Assembly: GCA_017512495.1 (NCBI GenBank)
Contig: JAFWGF010000047.1
Location: forward strand, 1 to 41,683
Origin: Bacilli bacterium
GTDB taxonomy: Bacteria; Bacillota_I; Bacilli_A; RF39; UBA660
Reading direction: 5' to 3'
DNA length: 41,683 nucleotides
Part shown: positions 21,301-32,600 of the stretch, in pieces
Layout of the letters: every line of letters begins with the position of its first letter
How positions within the stretch are numbered: the stretch's first letter is position 1
Notes under the pieces: generated by a model
What the model was told of the DNA's origin: nothing
The model's input: the letters and a program-made list of their open reading frames with translations, nothing else
Databases searched by the model: none
Made by a program: the position numbers and the translations under genes

Positions 21301-23536
21301 TAAATACATGAGCCGGATCATCAATTTGATTATATTCCATTTTAAATGGATTTGGATCTTCAGTTTTAACGATAACACTTCCGATATAACATGAATCTAT
21401 TGGAGGATTACCATCTTGTAAATCAACTGTTGCCATAACTGAGAACGTATATGTTTCATTAGCTCTTAATCCAACCGCTTCAGTAATAGGAATAACTAGA
21501 CTACCACTAGAAGTAATTGTTTTACTTTCTCCAACTGAACTAGTGTATGTAACTTTAATAATTGAACTATCATTTAAATTAATAGTATTATCAGGGTCAA
21601 CTATTTCAATATCTCCAACTATTCTTTCAAATGTTACTTCAGTTTTGTTAAACTTGATTATCGGGAATGAAACACCATCCATTTTCATGACTTCACTTAA
21701 TTCTGTTGTATAATCATATTCTTTTTCATTATCATTAAATGTCATTACAACTCTAAAGACATATGGAACACCTCTAGAAATTGTACTATTATTAACTTTC
21801 AACGAAGCAGATGCACTATTGCTCTTTTCAATTATAGTAATAGGTTTTGTAGCAGGATTATTGTTAACTTCTCTAGCATCATATACTTCATATTTGTAAC
21901 TAATAATACCACCATCAGGATCTAGCATATTATTAATATGCATATTGAATTTACCTTCCTTTTTATCTATTTCGAAAGTAGTTTCTCCTATAGTAGGCTT
22001 CTTCTTTAATGTTTCATATTTCTTTAATATAGTAAAACCATCGGTAACCACAGAATCTTGATAAACGAAATTGTAAACTCTAACTTTGTAATTTGTATTA
22101 TTTTCTAGTGGTGTAAAATTAATAATATTATCTCCTAATTCTAAAGGTACTGTAAGTGTCTTTAAAGTTCTTTCTTCATTATCTTCTAAAGCAACATCAA
22201 CACTTGCAACATCTGAATAAGAACTCTTTTTAACATTTACTTGCAATTGATTATCAGAAACATAATATCTGTCTAATGTAACACCTATAGAATCAGTAAT
22301 AAATGTTTTTTGAATAAAATCTTTATTATATGTAACATTGTTTTTAACATAATCAGAATTCATAACTAGGATATAATTAGTTTCTGGAACTAAAGTTTCA
22401 TTTTCAATATCGATAAGATTATATCCTGATTCATCATTTGTTTCATAAACTATTTTATTAGTACCAGCTTCAATTATTTTAATATTAATTGGTCCAGTTA
22501 ATACTGCAGCTGTATCAGTAATTGAAACTGAAGCAACTAAATGATTTGCATTAACATCCATATTAACAATTTGGAATTCTGCATCTTTAACTCTTGCATT
22601 CGCATCTACAACTTCTTCTATTGAATCAGTTGTTGTATCAACAACACCCGGATTAATATTTGGTAATTGTTCTCTAGTATTTTGATTACCATTACCGTTT
22701 ATGTTTGAACTACTACTTGATGAGGAACTCGAACTTGAATCAGCATCTCCTTCTCCTTCTTCACCTTGATCTTTTTCTCCAGTGATTGATTTATTATCTT
22801 CACTGCTTATTGAAATATTATCGTCACTATCAATAGTCATCTCACCTAAAGCAAGTTTCTTTACTTTATCTTTGTAAATGTCTTTATTAACAAAATCAAT
22901 TATTGTTCCATCTCCCATTTCAACTAGAACTTCATCACTTACACTTTGGAATGAAACGCTTTGATTATTAATTTTAATAACATTTCCATCTAAATAAGTA
23001 ACTTCTAAATAAGTATTATTAAACTTCTTTTCGTTATCACCAATTTTTAGATTAATATTATTACCAACAATCATAAATTTGTTATCATTAATCTTCAATA
23101 TTAAATTTTTAAATCTAAGTTTACCATCTAGGTAGTTAATAGAATAGTCAGACCCTGATTTTACAAAAATAGTTCCTGGAAAAACATTGTAATACTTGTA
23201 TGAATCACTATTTTTAGTTATATCATCTAAATTTAAAACAACGCTTTTAGAAAATGTTGAAATAGAACCGTCACTATAGTGAATAAATGTTTCACTTGGA
23301 ACAGTTATATTCTTATTATCATCAGTAGTTATAATAACATTATCATCAACTTGTTTATATTTTGTATTAGTATCAAAAAAGTATTTTTTTACTGTTTTAT
23401 TATTACCTTCTGCAAAAATATGTCCATCCGCTTGGAATGTAACATATCTTGAATTGTAATTCTTAATACCATAAGCAAAAATAAGACCAATTACAAGAAG
23501 AATTGGAGCTATTATTAAAACACTTTTCTTTAGCAT
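18323..23536 (-). CDS. Giant multi-Ig surface protein of the ATPase locus (1737 aa)
   Basis: ATG 23536 is chosen over a start at 23635 because the upstream stretch overlaps the promoter and AGAGGATG precedes this ATG. One TM helix (about 5-24), then the shared beta head (about 30-235), an acidic linker ending in a run of about 11 Ser (near 266-277), then about 1400 residues of repeated beta-sandwich modules with FN3-like features (ETNYILVMNSDY, NTNYKVRVYNF, QTNYYFMVYGN: the Y-x-V strand). It ends in EETVEYRLF without TM or sortase motif. Extracellular, anchored only at the N-terminus, possibly over 40 nm long if modules are extended. First gene of the unit containing the ATPase. No catalytic motif seen; ligand unknown. 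Confidence 0.8.
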   Translation of the reverse strand: MLKKSVLIIAPILLVIGLIFAYGIKNYNSRYVTFQADGHIFAEGNNKTVKKYFFDTNTKYKQVDDNVIITTDDNKNITVPSETFIHYSDGSISTFSKSVVLNLDDITKNSDSYKYYNVFPGTIFVKSGSDYSINYLDGKLRFKNLILKINDNKFMIVGNNINLKIGDNEKKFNNTYLEVTYLDGNVIKINNQSVSFQSVSDEVLVEMGDGTIIDFVNKDIYKDKVKKLALGEMTIDSDDNISISSEDNKSITGEKDQGEEGEGDADSSSSSSSSSSSNINGNGNQNTREQLPNINPGVVDTTTDSIEEVVDANARVKDAEFQIVNMDVNANHLVASVSITDTAAVLTGPINIKIIEAGTNKIVYETNDESGYNLIDIENETLVPETNYILVMNSDYVKNNVTYNKDFIQKTFITDSIGVTLDRYYVSDNQLQVNVKKSSYSDVASVDVALEDNEERTLKTLTVPLELGDNIINFTPLENNTNYKVRVYNFVYQDSVVTDGFTILKKYETLKKKPTIGETTFEIDKKEGKFNMHINNMLDPDGGIISYKYEVYDAREVNNNPATKPITIIEKSNSASASLKVNNSTISRGVPYVFRVVMTFNDNEKEYDYTTELSEVMKMDGVSFPIIKFNKTEVTFERIVGDIEIVDPDNTINLNDSSIIKVTYTSSVGESKTITSSGSLVIPITEAVGLRANETYTFSVMATVDLQDGNPPIDSCYIGSVIVKTEDPNPFKMEYNQIDDPAHVFTIDAQLLRKADSTELEANTLTGITFNLYQGKGTTGKLVKTITHKDLNDDHYESDLRGMYYDQQFRIDPSFFGLRNSDLTAEYYTIETTGAYDYTVHPNYLPIENNTITIKSANALPDMPADPTDSIDFIAISNRDHERREDLNDGTTVGYNFRAAYNNDAKYAKKIIYKIHDATTDAVIDTIEYTVPVTGEINYSQLFLNDGIASRTSDNTLRRGQPFYISYTIELDTNYDDIVDITYPLEGAQLRSRVIAAERQEPTVTLYPSKSTANSYTWKYTRTDVDHTLLDNKVYAYIDGEKVDTKTLNITRNYAEVTFNNIRAGLFAIYGDFNLINTNDPSEYSFVSQYYEGVNTNVDFGNVTLSKSDNRVIFSFLNYDEELFAKVSNIKIDFTSGDQTITVNSPSTNAGMITVSYSTLEPLMGKTITPTITIYYDTGIYGFDNSGDAFAIQQVRNTLNDRYYYYYENGSMKSSLTAAGSYLTYNVNFDRKKITFTNKFDNSTYESSFFINHFGINFDSNYISPKKLNTKTASIVDAPTFSFDEIIPGISLIDTTGKSTISPLIDSVNFKITPYVGDDQLQDNKVYIEVYKTLNESGSEAELIGTSQYNISALSDYLKIEGLLPQTNYYFMVYGNVKNANGTYEKKYLYDVDQQKNSVHYYFKTIGNVGISNAVVKYSASKYDKRYFYLTYRLEETIGYTYIKYNVYKILDNTEEELMDQVVSTNATLFNTNMNAYLMIPNTSGVVTSNRYRIEIQPVLTTTVNGEQTDILLESASTYFTFNNLYKPHFVISKAASNDSLFLRVNVKDYHKSIDRGKYTIQMLDAQGNDVTPNQYKNQEYDITTVNQAFNITNFNLNVRYQLVIHYNCDIYNDSSRITTERYNYTFVAVPISDVVLGDVYADTAMNDNTKVNIRFFGSYQLTKIKNIRYSIYNESGYSVDNQAPFVPSLIQAGDTSYYEYQLPTSINTEGIYYISMQFVDADGKTLAEETVEYRLF

Positions 23537-23574
23537 ACAATCACATCCTCTATATTTATAGACTATCCTATTAC

Positions 23575-23583
23575 AGTATACCA
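23575..23583 (-). promoter_or_regulatory. Extended -10 promoter for the ATPase/surface operon
   Basis: TGGTATACT on the minus strand, about 40 bases before the 1737-aa start and downstream of the 2997-aa gene's terminator. It would drive the roughly 12.6-kb unit down to the terminator at 10905-10934. The -35 region is T-rich without a clear hexamer. Confidence 0.6.
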
Positions 23584-23623
23584 GATACTTAATAAAAAAG
23601 AAACACTTATTTACTATTTTTAT

Positions 23624-23659
23624 TAAAAAAAGCAATTAATGTAAGTACATTAAATTGCT
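23624..23659 (-). terminator. Strong terminator after the 2997-aa gene
   Basis: A long AT-rich hairpin with a 13-bp stem (AGCAATTAATGTA arm, one bulge) followed by T7 on the minus strand, starting right after the stop codon. It separates the giant-protein unit from the ATPase unit. Confidence 0.88.
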
Positions 23660-23661
23660 TC

Positions 23662-26600
23662 TTATTTATTAGTATTCAAAATGTTTCTTCTTAACAATAA
23701 TACTGCTGCTACGATACCAAGAATTATACTTGTTACTATAGCTAATACACCAAATAATATAGTACGATTACGGTTCTCAGTTCCAATGTAATATCTATAT
23801 AATGCCATATCATTATTAATAACATTTGAAATAGATTTAGTAGAAAGCACTTCATCTAAAGTAGCTTTATCATTGAAATTATCATTAATATTAGGTACTT
23901 TGTAGATTTCATACTTTTTAGTTGTTGGATTATAAACAGTTTTATAACTACCTTCAACAATACTTTGATCTCTTGTTTCACGACCTAATACTGTATCTAT
24001 ATCTTTATTTTCAATCTTTTGAACTAAATCTAAAGATTCTTGATATTCTTTTGCTTTGTTATTTTTAACTTGTTTATTGCCAAAAGATGATACAAAGTAT
24101 TGGGTTAAATCACTACTATTTTTCATTGATTGTTCAATTACAGTTCCTTTTTTATAATTAAATATAACATAATCATAATTATTATATAGAACAAATACAA
24201 TGTCACTGTCATTATATAAATCCGTACGAATAGATTTAATATTATTGTTTTTAAAATTCTTAGGGAATTTTATATCTGCTTTCAAACTATGTAATTTTCC
24301 ATCTGTTCCAAGATAAATAACATATTCACTATTTTTATCTTGATCGATTAAAATACTATTCTTAACATTATTCAATGTAGAATCAATAATTTCTAACGAT
24401 TCATCAGTAACAAATACTTGTTTACTTATATATTCTCCATTTATAACAGAATAATTATAATAAGTATCTATCGTATTATTACCATAGTCAAAGTGATATA
24501 ACGGAACACTATCAACTAATGTAAGATTCTCAAAAGAATTAGATATAATCTTTTTAGAATTTAAATCATAGATATTCTTATTAGATAATAGAATTTTATC
24601 GTTATAGATATTTACTGGAACATTATTATTAGCTAACATTTGAACGCGATAGTTTACTTTGCTGTAATCTAGTTTACTAGGATTAACTGATTTTTTCTTT
24701 TGATAACTCATGTTTTCTAAAGAAACTTCATCATTACCTGTAACCTTATTACCATTTAAGAAATAATAATTATTTCCTATAACACTACTATATTCTCTTA
24801 AATCTTTTGCTGAAATAGTAATTTGTTTAGTATTAATTCCGTCATTTAACAGAATCATAAAGTCTTCCTTGAAGTCATAATAATATGTATATGATAATTG
24901 TTCAATTGGAAGAGTTTGATTATTAATAGTAAATGTCATTTCAGGTTCTAATCTAGAAAACTCTACATTAATTTTATCAACATCACTAACATAAACTTTA
25001 ACATCTGGGAAACTAGCTACAGTTGGTCTAACTGACATCATTTGTCTACCTGCTGAAGGAGCATGATTTGGTCCTGCAGAAGCAGCTGGTAAATCAAATA
25101 ATTGTAATCCACTACCATTCCATTGATATGTTAAATATGGATATTTTCCAGAGGTTACTTGACTGAAATCATATGTACCAGCAAGTAAATCTTTAAATGT
25201 CGCTTGAACTCTCAATTGATTATTAGAATATAATTTTACTGCTTCAGGGAATGTATGGGTAGAAAGAGCTACACCATTATATGTAGAACCTTCAAAAGCT
25301 CTAATACCTCGATTAGTATTATAAACTACTTCTCCACTACTATTTGTTGTACTATAACATAACAATGATGTATATGTTGAATTAGCATCATCATTACCAA
25401 CAAAGAATTGTGATATATTTCCACCAAAGCTAGTTACATCAGCAACTACAAAATTATCATAGAAATGTGCTGGGAACGGATTCTTTTCCGAATTGGCCAT
25501 GATAGCACCAGCTATATTACCATTTGATCTAATTTTACTTCCAGCCAGAATATTTCTATAAATATATAACATATTTGTCGCCGAAGTGGTATTCAAATTG
25601 GATACTCTACCAATTAAACCACTAGCATAATTACCCGTCGCAGTAACTTCTGCATTGGAAATGTTGTAATAGATTGTACTACTAGTACTAGAGTGGTGAC
25701 CAGCTATTCCACCTACATAATTAACTCCCGTTATCTTAGTATTATAAACATACGTATATCCAACTGCGGCATATTCAAGTTTACCTCTAACACCACCAGT
25801 ATAGTTACCAGCATTAGTTACGGTTGAATTTTTAATTCCTGAGTAGTAAACTCCATATCCACCGATACCGGAAATACCACCAACATAATTGTCGCCATTA
25901 ACTCTCGTACCTTTTACTGTAACATTATCGAGGAATACATAATACGCTCGATAAGAATATCCAAAGGCTCCACCAATGTAGTATTCACTACCGGTGACTT
26001 CTGCATCTTTAAGACTGTAGTAATTCGTGTATGTAACATAGTGTCTACCACAAATTCCACCAACGAATCTTCTACCCGACACGTGAGCATCAGTAGCGCT
26101 TATATAGTCACCTGCTGCACGACCGAATACTCCACCAACTTCATCTCGTCCGGTTACGTGGAGATCATTAGCTGAAACATTAAATATCGTCGAATAACTA
26201 CTGTGATCACGATAACCAACAACACCACCAATATAATCACCAGTTCCTGTTACAGTAACGTGATTAGCAGTAACATGAGCAATATCAAAGTAACGCATAA
26301 TACCAATAAATCCACCAAGATAACTTACTCCAGTTACTTCAATATCATTAAGCTCAATATTTTTAATATCAGGAGATTGGTTAAATGAAATCATACCATT
26401 ATATGAAGCTCTCGGAGCTAAAACCTTAACATTGTTAAAATTAACATTGTACATAGTTCCATTTAAGAACCTAATAATACCAGTAAATGACGTCGATGAA
26501 TTACTATTAATAGTAATATTTTCAAAAGTTACACCATTAATATTAGAATATATTGTATCTATCAAACCAACTTGTCCTGAAGTTGCTGTATGATTATAAG

Positions 26601-29600
26601 TTATATTCTTAATAGTATGACCACCATCAGTAGCCTCTAATCTATTAAAGCTAACTTTCGTTTTAACATTTGTTTTTCCAGCAAAATCAATATCTCCAGT
26701 CAAACGATAGTTTTCATAAATATCACTATCTATTTGTTGCCAATCCTCAAATGTATTTAAGTCTTTATAGAAAGTCAAATTAATTTTAGAAGCTATTTCA
26801 AGTGTAACATCTTTAGTACCATTATTATAAACTATCTTATCAATTAAATAACTATCATAATATCTTTCAGGAACAGCATGTACTTCATACATTGTTTGTC
26901 CTTCAGAATAGATGTTTTTATTTACTTGATCAATTCTTAATCCATCAATAGATACATCTTTTATCTCATAAGCTGCAGGATTATTAATAAATATCTGAAT
27001 AGTTGCATCATTCAATGAACTACTAATATTAATATCTTTTACTCTGAAATCATCATTGAAATAAGCAATATCTTTCTGATTTGGTAATAGTTTATCCTCA
27101 TTTAAATATTTTAATTTAGGGATTAAGTTCTGTCCCTTACTATTTTCTAACTTACTTAAATCATACTTATTACCAATCTTTATTTGAGCATCATAAGTAT
27201 TTTCTAACTTCAATTCATCATTTGTTAATAATATTTCACCATTAGTTCTTCTGTCAATTAATCCATTTACTAATTGGAATTCCCATGCATAGTTCGAATT
27301 AGCTGCAGTACGGTTACCTATTGTTCTATTTTGATTAATTGCATCTTTAGAACTATAAACATTACCTAAAACAAGTGTATTGAATATATTATCATTAGTT
27401 GAATATCCAACTATTCCTCCTAAAGAGTCTTGTTGAGATAAAACATCTACATTACTAATAACTCTTTCAATATATCCAGAACTATATCCAGTAACACCTC
27501 CTGTTTCAATATGTTTACTTGAAACAGTTCCTTCTACATAACAATCTTGGATATAACCAGAGTTATGTCTACCAATTAATCCTCCAATACCTTGAGTATA
27601 TTGAGCATAAACAATGTCTATATTAACTCCTTGTGCATATGTATTTTGAATAATTGTATTGTTATTTTCACCAATAAGTCCACCATATCGACCACTATTT
27701 CTAATTACATTTTTATCAGTTTCATAAACATGAACATCAGTAATCGAAGAATTAGTTATGAAAATACCATTAGTATATCCAATAAATCCACCAACATATG
27801 CATTTCTATTTGTAACAGAAACATTCTTTAAATGAACATTATCAATATTAGAACTTTGATCAGCTTGTCCGATCAATCCTCCATAAGATGAAGTACCACT
27901 ACCACCAATACCTGTATTAACATATGTATCTATAAATAGATTTTTCAAAGTACCACCGCGTAGTAAGTTAATAAAGTTGTTATCATTCTCTCTAATATTC
28001 TTAATTGTATGATTATTACCATCTATTTTTCCAGTAAATGTACCAATACTAAATGTTTCACCATTAAAATCAAGATCAGTCTGTAATTTATAATTAAATG
28101 ATAAACTAGCACTATTCGTTTTAATAGCTTTAAATTCCGTAATATTACGTATGTTTTTATACATATCAACTTCAACAATACGTTCTTTATCACCATATGT
28201 TATATCTCCGGCAGTTACACCTGAAGAATATGCTCTTGTAATTCTATTTAAACTATATTTTGAAATATAATTAGTTGGATTTGAGAATGTTACTCTAATT
28301 TTTGATCTGTTATTCTCATTAACTTGACTACCAGGAATAATTCTTGCATTCAAACCATCAGAGAAGTACAATCCAGTAATTACATCATATCCAGGATTTT
28401 TGAAAACCAATGTTGCCTCTACTGTCTCATCATCATTTTCTACTCTATCCTCAATACTTAAATAGTCCAAATTATTATTATCATCAGCTGGTAAAGCAAT
28501 ATAATCTTGATTTGGCATAACATCAGGCCATATTACGTGTGGATAGTAACCAAATTTAACATAATTGCTTACATCAAATCCTCCATTACTATTAAGCATT
28601 TCTTGGAAACTTTCTAGTCTTAATGTTCCAGGAGATAGTTTATTTGAATATGATCCATCATAATCAGTATTTGAAATATAATACGTATTACTAGAATTAA
28701 TATTCTTTGTAACTGTATCAGTATAAATATTAGCATCTTTAGCACGATTTCTATTTTTACTATTAGCATAAGAATATACATTTCTAATAATTGTTCTATC
28801 AGATCTACCAGCAATATTACCAACTTCATATTGATATGAAGTAGTAGCTATATCTTCTCCAATATTTACTTCAATTAAAGAGAAAATATTAGCTAAATAT
28901 GAGTTACTACCACAATATGCGGCAACAGCACCTACATATTTATAACCACTAGCATTATTATAAAATGCTGCATTAAGTGGTTCTCCATATAAATAACCAT
29001 TCATAATAGTACCATAATTATCATATGCCAAGAATCCTGAACCACGCTCGGCACTAAGTGAATCTTTTGCTTTAACTACGAAATTTTTAATAGTACCATA
29101 ATTTTCACGCGCACACAAAGTAAATATAGTGTTTGGTTTATTATTACCCTCTTCTAGAGTTATCATAATATTTTCAATAGTACCATAATTATAATAAGCA
29201 ATACCTTGATATTCTCCTCTAGCACTACCATCAATATAATAATGAATATCAATGTTTCTTATAATTCCATTACTACCAATATTAGTAAATATTCTTGGAC
29301 TAGAATTACCAGTAGAACCATTAGTAGATGTATCTCTATATACTTTATGTCCTTGGAAATCAATAATACCGTTAAAGACAGGATCAATATATCCAGTTTT
29401 ATTACGATAGTCAATATCAGCTGCGACTAAATAAAATCCTGAAGTATGTATCGCCATTAAATCTTCATAACTTCTAATAGTACGTATTTCGTCATCTGAA
29501 GCAAAGTTAAGACTAGATAAATCATAATATCGATAAGCAAGATTACCCTCTTCATCAATTATTCGCTTTTTAACACTCAGCTTAATATTATATTGACTAG

Positions 29601-32600
29601 ATGGAGTTATTTCATTAGTAGAAATAGCATCTACCACAACATAATCATCATTAAAATCAAATTCTTGTTCATCTTCAAGTTCATCATTTCGATAAAATCT
29701 TAGATAATAATGAAATTCATCCCTAGATATCTCATGATTACGATCTGTTAAGTTAGTTATGAATGTACCTATATAATTAGGTTTCTCTCTATATGGTGTA
29801 TATGATGTAGCACTACTACCAACCTCGAATTGTAAATCCTTTATAACTGCCGTAGTAATCTTATTTTCACCATCTAACTCAACTATCGTAAAACTTACAT
29901 ATGGACTACTTGAATTAATAGTAAAAGTTTTAGAATAAGATAACCAATTATCTTTAGTAATTCCTGTTATTTGATAATCTCTACAGTTATTAGATCCTCT
30001 AGGACAAATATATACAGGTCGATTATTTTCATCAGCATATTTAACTTTAAAACTAACTGTAAAAGTTTTACCTTTATATTCAGGTAAGTAATATGAATAA
30101 GTACGATAACCATTTTTAGCACCTAAAGATACTGTGTTTTGATCTAAATCAGTATGACGTCTACTGGCATCACGATCTCCACCGGTTTTCCATCTTCTAT
30201 TATTTTTAATATCGAAAACATTTTTACTAGTTACTTGTTTTAATAAACTTTCAATTTCAACGGTTCCAAATAATCCTTCTTCAGTAAGTATTCTTTCATT
30301 AAACAACTCATAATCAGCAATAAATGTTTTGTTTGTATGTCCAATATTATAACCTTCGGCTTTATATGAGAAACTATAATATCTTTTTGCATCAAGTTTA
30401 TCGATAGTAATATGCTTATAATTTCCATTTACTGTTAATTCATCATAATAAATTAAAACACCAATATCATTACGTACTTCAAGTAATACTCTGCTGTTTT
30501 GTATTGCATAATCTTCATCAATTATTCTAACATCATAATCAATAATATTTTCATTAACAAACTTGTTAACAATATCAATACTAGCATCCGCTTTCAATGT
30601 TTTAACATTATTAACATTACTTAATGTTTTAATCTCATGTGTTTTTGAACCTAAAGTAACATAAGATACCGCTTCAAATTTATATGTATGATTTGATGAC
30701 AAACCAGTACAATTTAAATCTAATACACCACCAGCTATTAAAGTGTTAAATTGTTCTTGTGTAAGTCTAATATTCTTACTAAAACTACTATCGTTATTAT
30801 CTTTAAGAACTATTTCAATACTAGTTAATAAATTTCGTAATACATTATTAGTTTCATTATTAATACTCAATTTATAGCTAAAACTCTCTGTAGTAGTTAC
30901 TATATCTTCAAAGTTTAGTTTTACATAACCTAATGTTGTTAATGGTTCTGTACTAAACTTACCATCAGCAATTACTTGATTCTTTAATATACCTTGTCCA
31001 TCTTCTAAATCATAATCACCGTATAAAATTATTGAATATATTTCATTAGCATCTAAGTTTTCTACAACTACATTTAAATCAGTAATTGCTTTTTCTTCGA
31101 TTATTCTACCGGTAGAATCAGATAAGACATATTTCATGTTTGCTATATCAATATTATCTTTATTTGTAATATCAAACTTCAAAGTAGCTTTGCTTATGCT
31201 TTTACTTTTAACAGCTAACATTCCTGAAGGAGCTTGTCTTGTGGTTTTAAATTCATAATGTCCTCCAGATACCTTCAATTCATTGCCAGAAACATCATAA
31301 AAAGTAAAATCCGCATCATATCTTGTATTACTCAATAATGATTTTGCTGTACTATAATCAAATCTTTCTAGACGCACAAGTTTTGAAACAAGAGCTGAAC
31401 CAAGTTGATAGTTATTGTTTCCAATATTAACAACTACTTTTCTAATACCTTTTAAAACCTCATCACTACTCTTATTATTTAATCCTACACCAACGAAGTC
31501 AGCATAATTAGTTGATGCTTTTATACTATTAACAGAGACATCTAGTGTTTCAAGACTATTAATGTCTTTAGTAGAAATTTTAAATTTTGTAAACTCGTTC
31601 TTTATTTCTTGACCATCTTGATTTTTATAATGGAAAACACCTATTACATCATACTCTGTATTAGGATATAATCCTTTTACTTCAATGGTTTCAGAAGTAA
31701 CAAAAGTTTTTCTAACCACTAAAGTACTACCCTTCCAAAATTCAAAAGTAGGAAATTTAACAATTTGATTAGTTGGGTCATTTATTTCTAATTTACCTTG
31801 CATAGAATAAACACTAGCTCTTTGTGTATCAAATTGAACTGAAGGTTTAACATATGTTACTTCTTCAGGAGGTTTAGTTTGTTCTTCTGCTGGCTTTTTT
31901 TCTTTTTCTTCAGGAACTTCTTCCTCTTCTTGCTCAATAAGTGGTGGAAGTTCAAAATCTTGTTCTTCTTCCTCAGCAGTAAATAATCCTAGTCTTTCAA
32001 TAAAATCAGGATATGAATACTTTTTATTTAAAGCAGTAACATTTACCGATTTATCTAAACCTTTAATTTCACTATAAACATATTTACCATCTTTTAAACT
32101 AAAGTAACGAAGATATCCTTCAAAAAAGTAAATAAAGGAATTTACTGGTATTTTATATTCTTTACCACCTTTAGAAAATTTTAATTCATTCAAATTAACA
32201 AAAATACTATCATCTAATTCAACAAATAGATATGTTAAATTATCAGCTCTTTCATAGTCATTTTCATTAAATAGCTTATTGTCACTAATTAAACTATTAG
32301 CGTATGTAGCAGTTTTTCTAAATCTATTATCTATCAATTTTCCTTGATCAGATAAAATAAGTAAAGTAGAACTATCTTTAGATACTACTGGGTAATCTAA
32401 ATTAACAGGAGTCTTTTTATAATCTCCTACAAAGTAACTACCTCTACCTTGATATAAATAATCATCATATTTAACTTTTATATATTCTACTTTTTCATCT
32501 TTGGCAGTTTCTCCATTTACTAAATACTTAGTTATATTATCAGACTGAAAAAGATACCCGTCCATATCAAATGTACGAATAGCATTATAATGATTATAGT

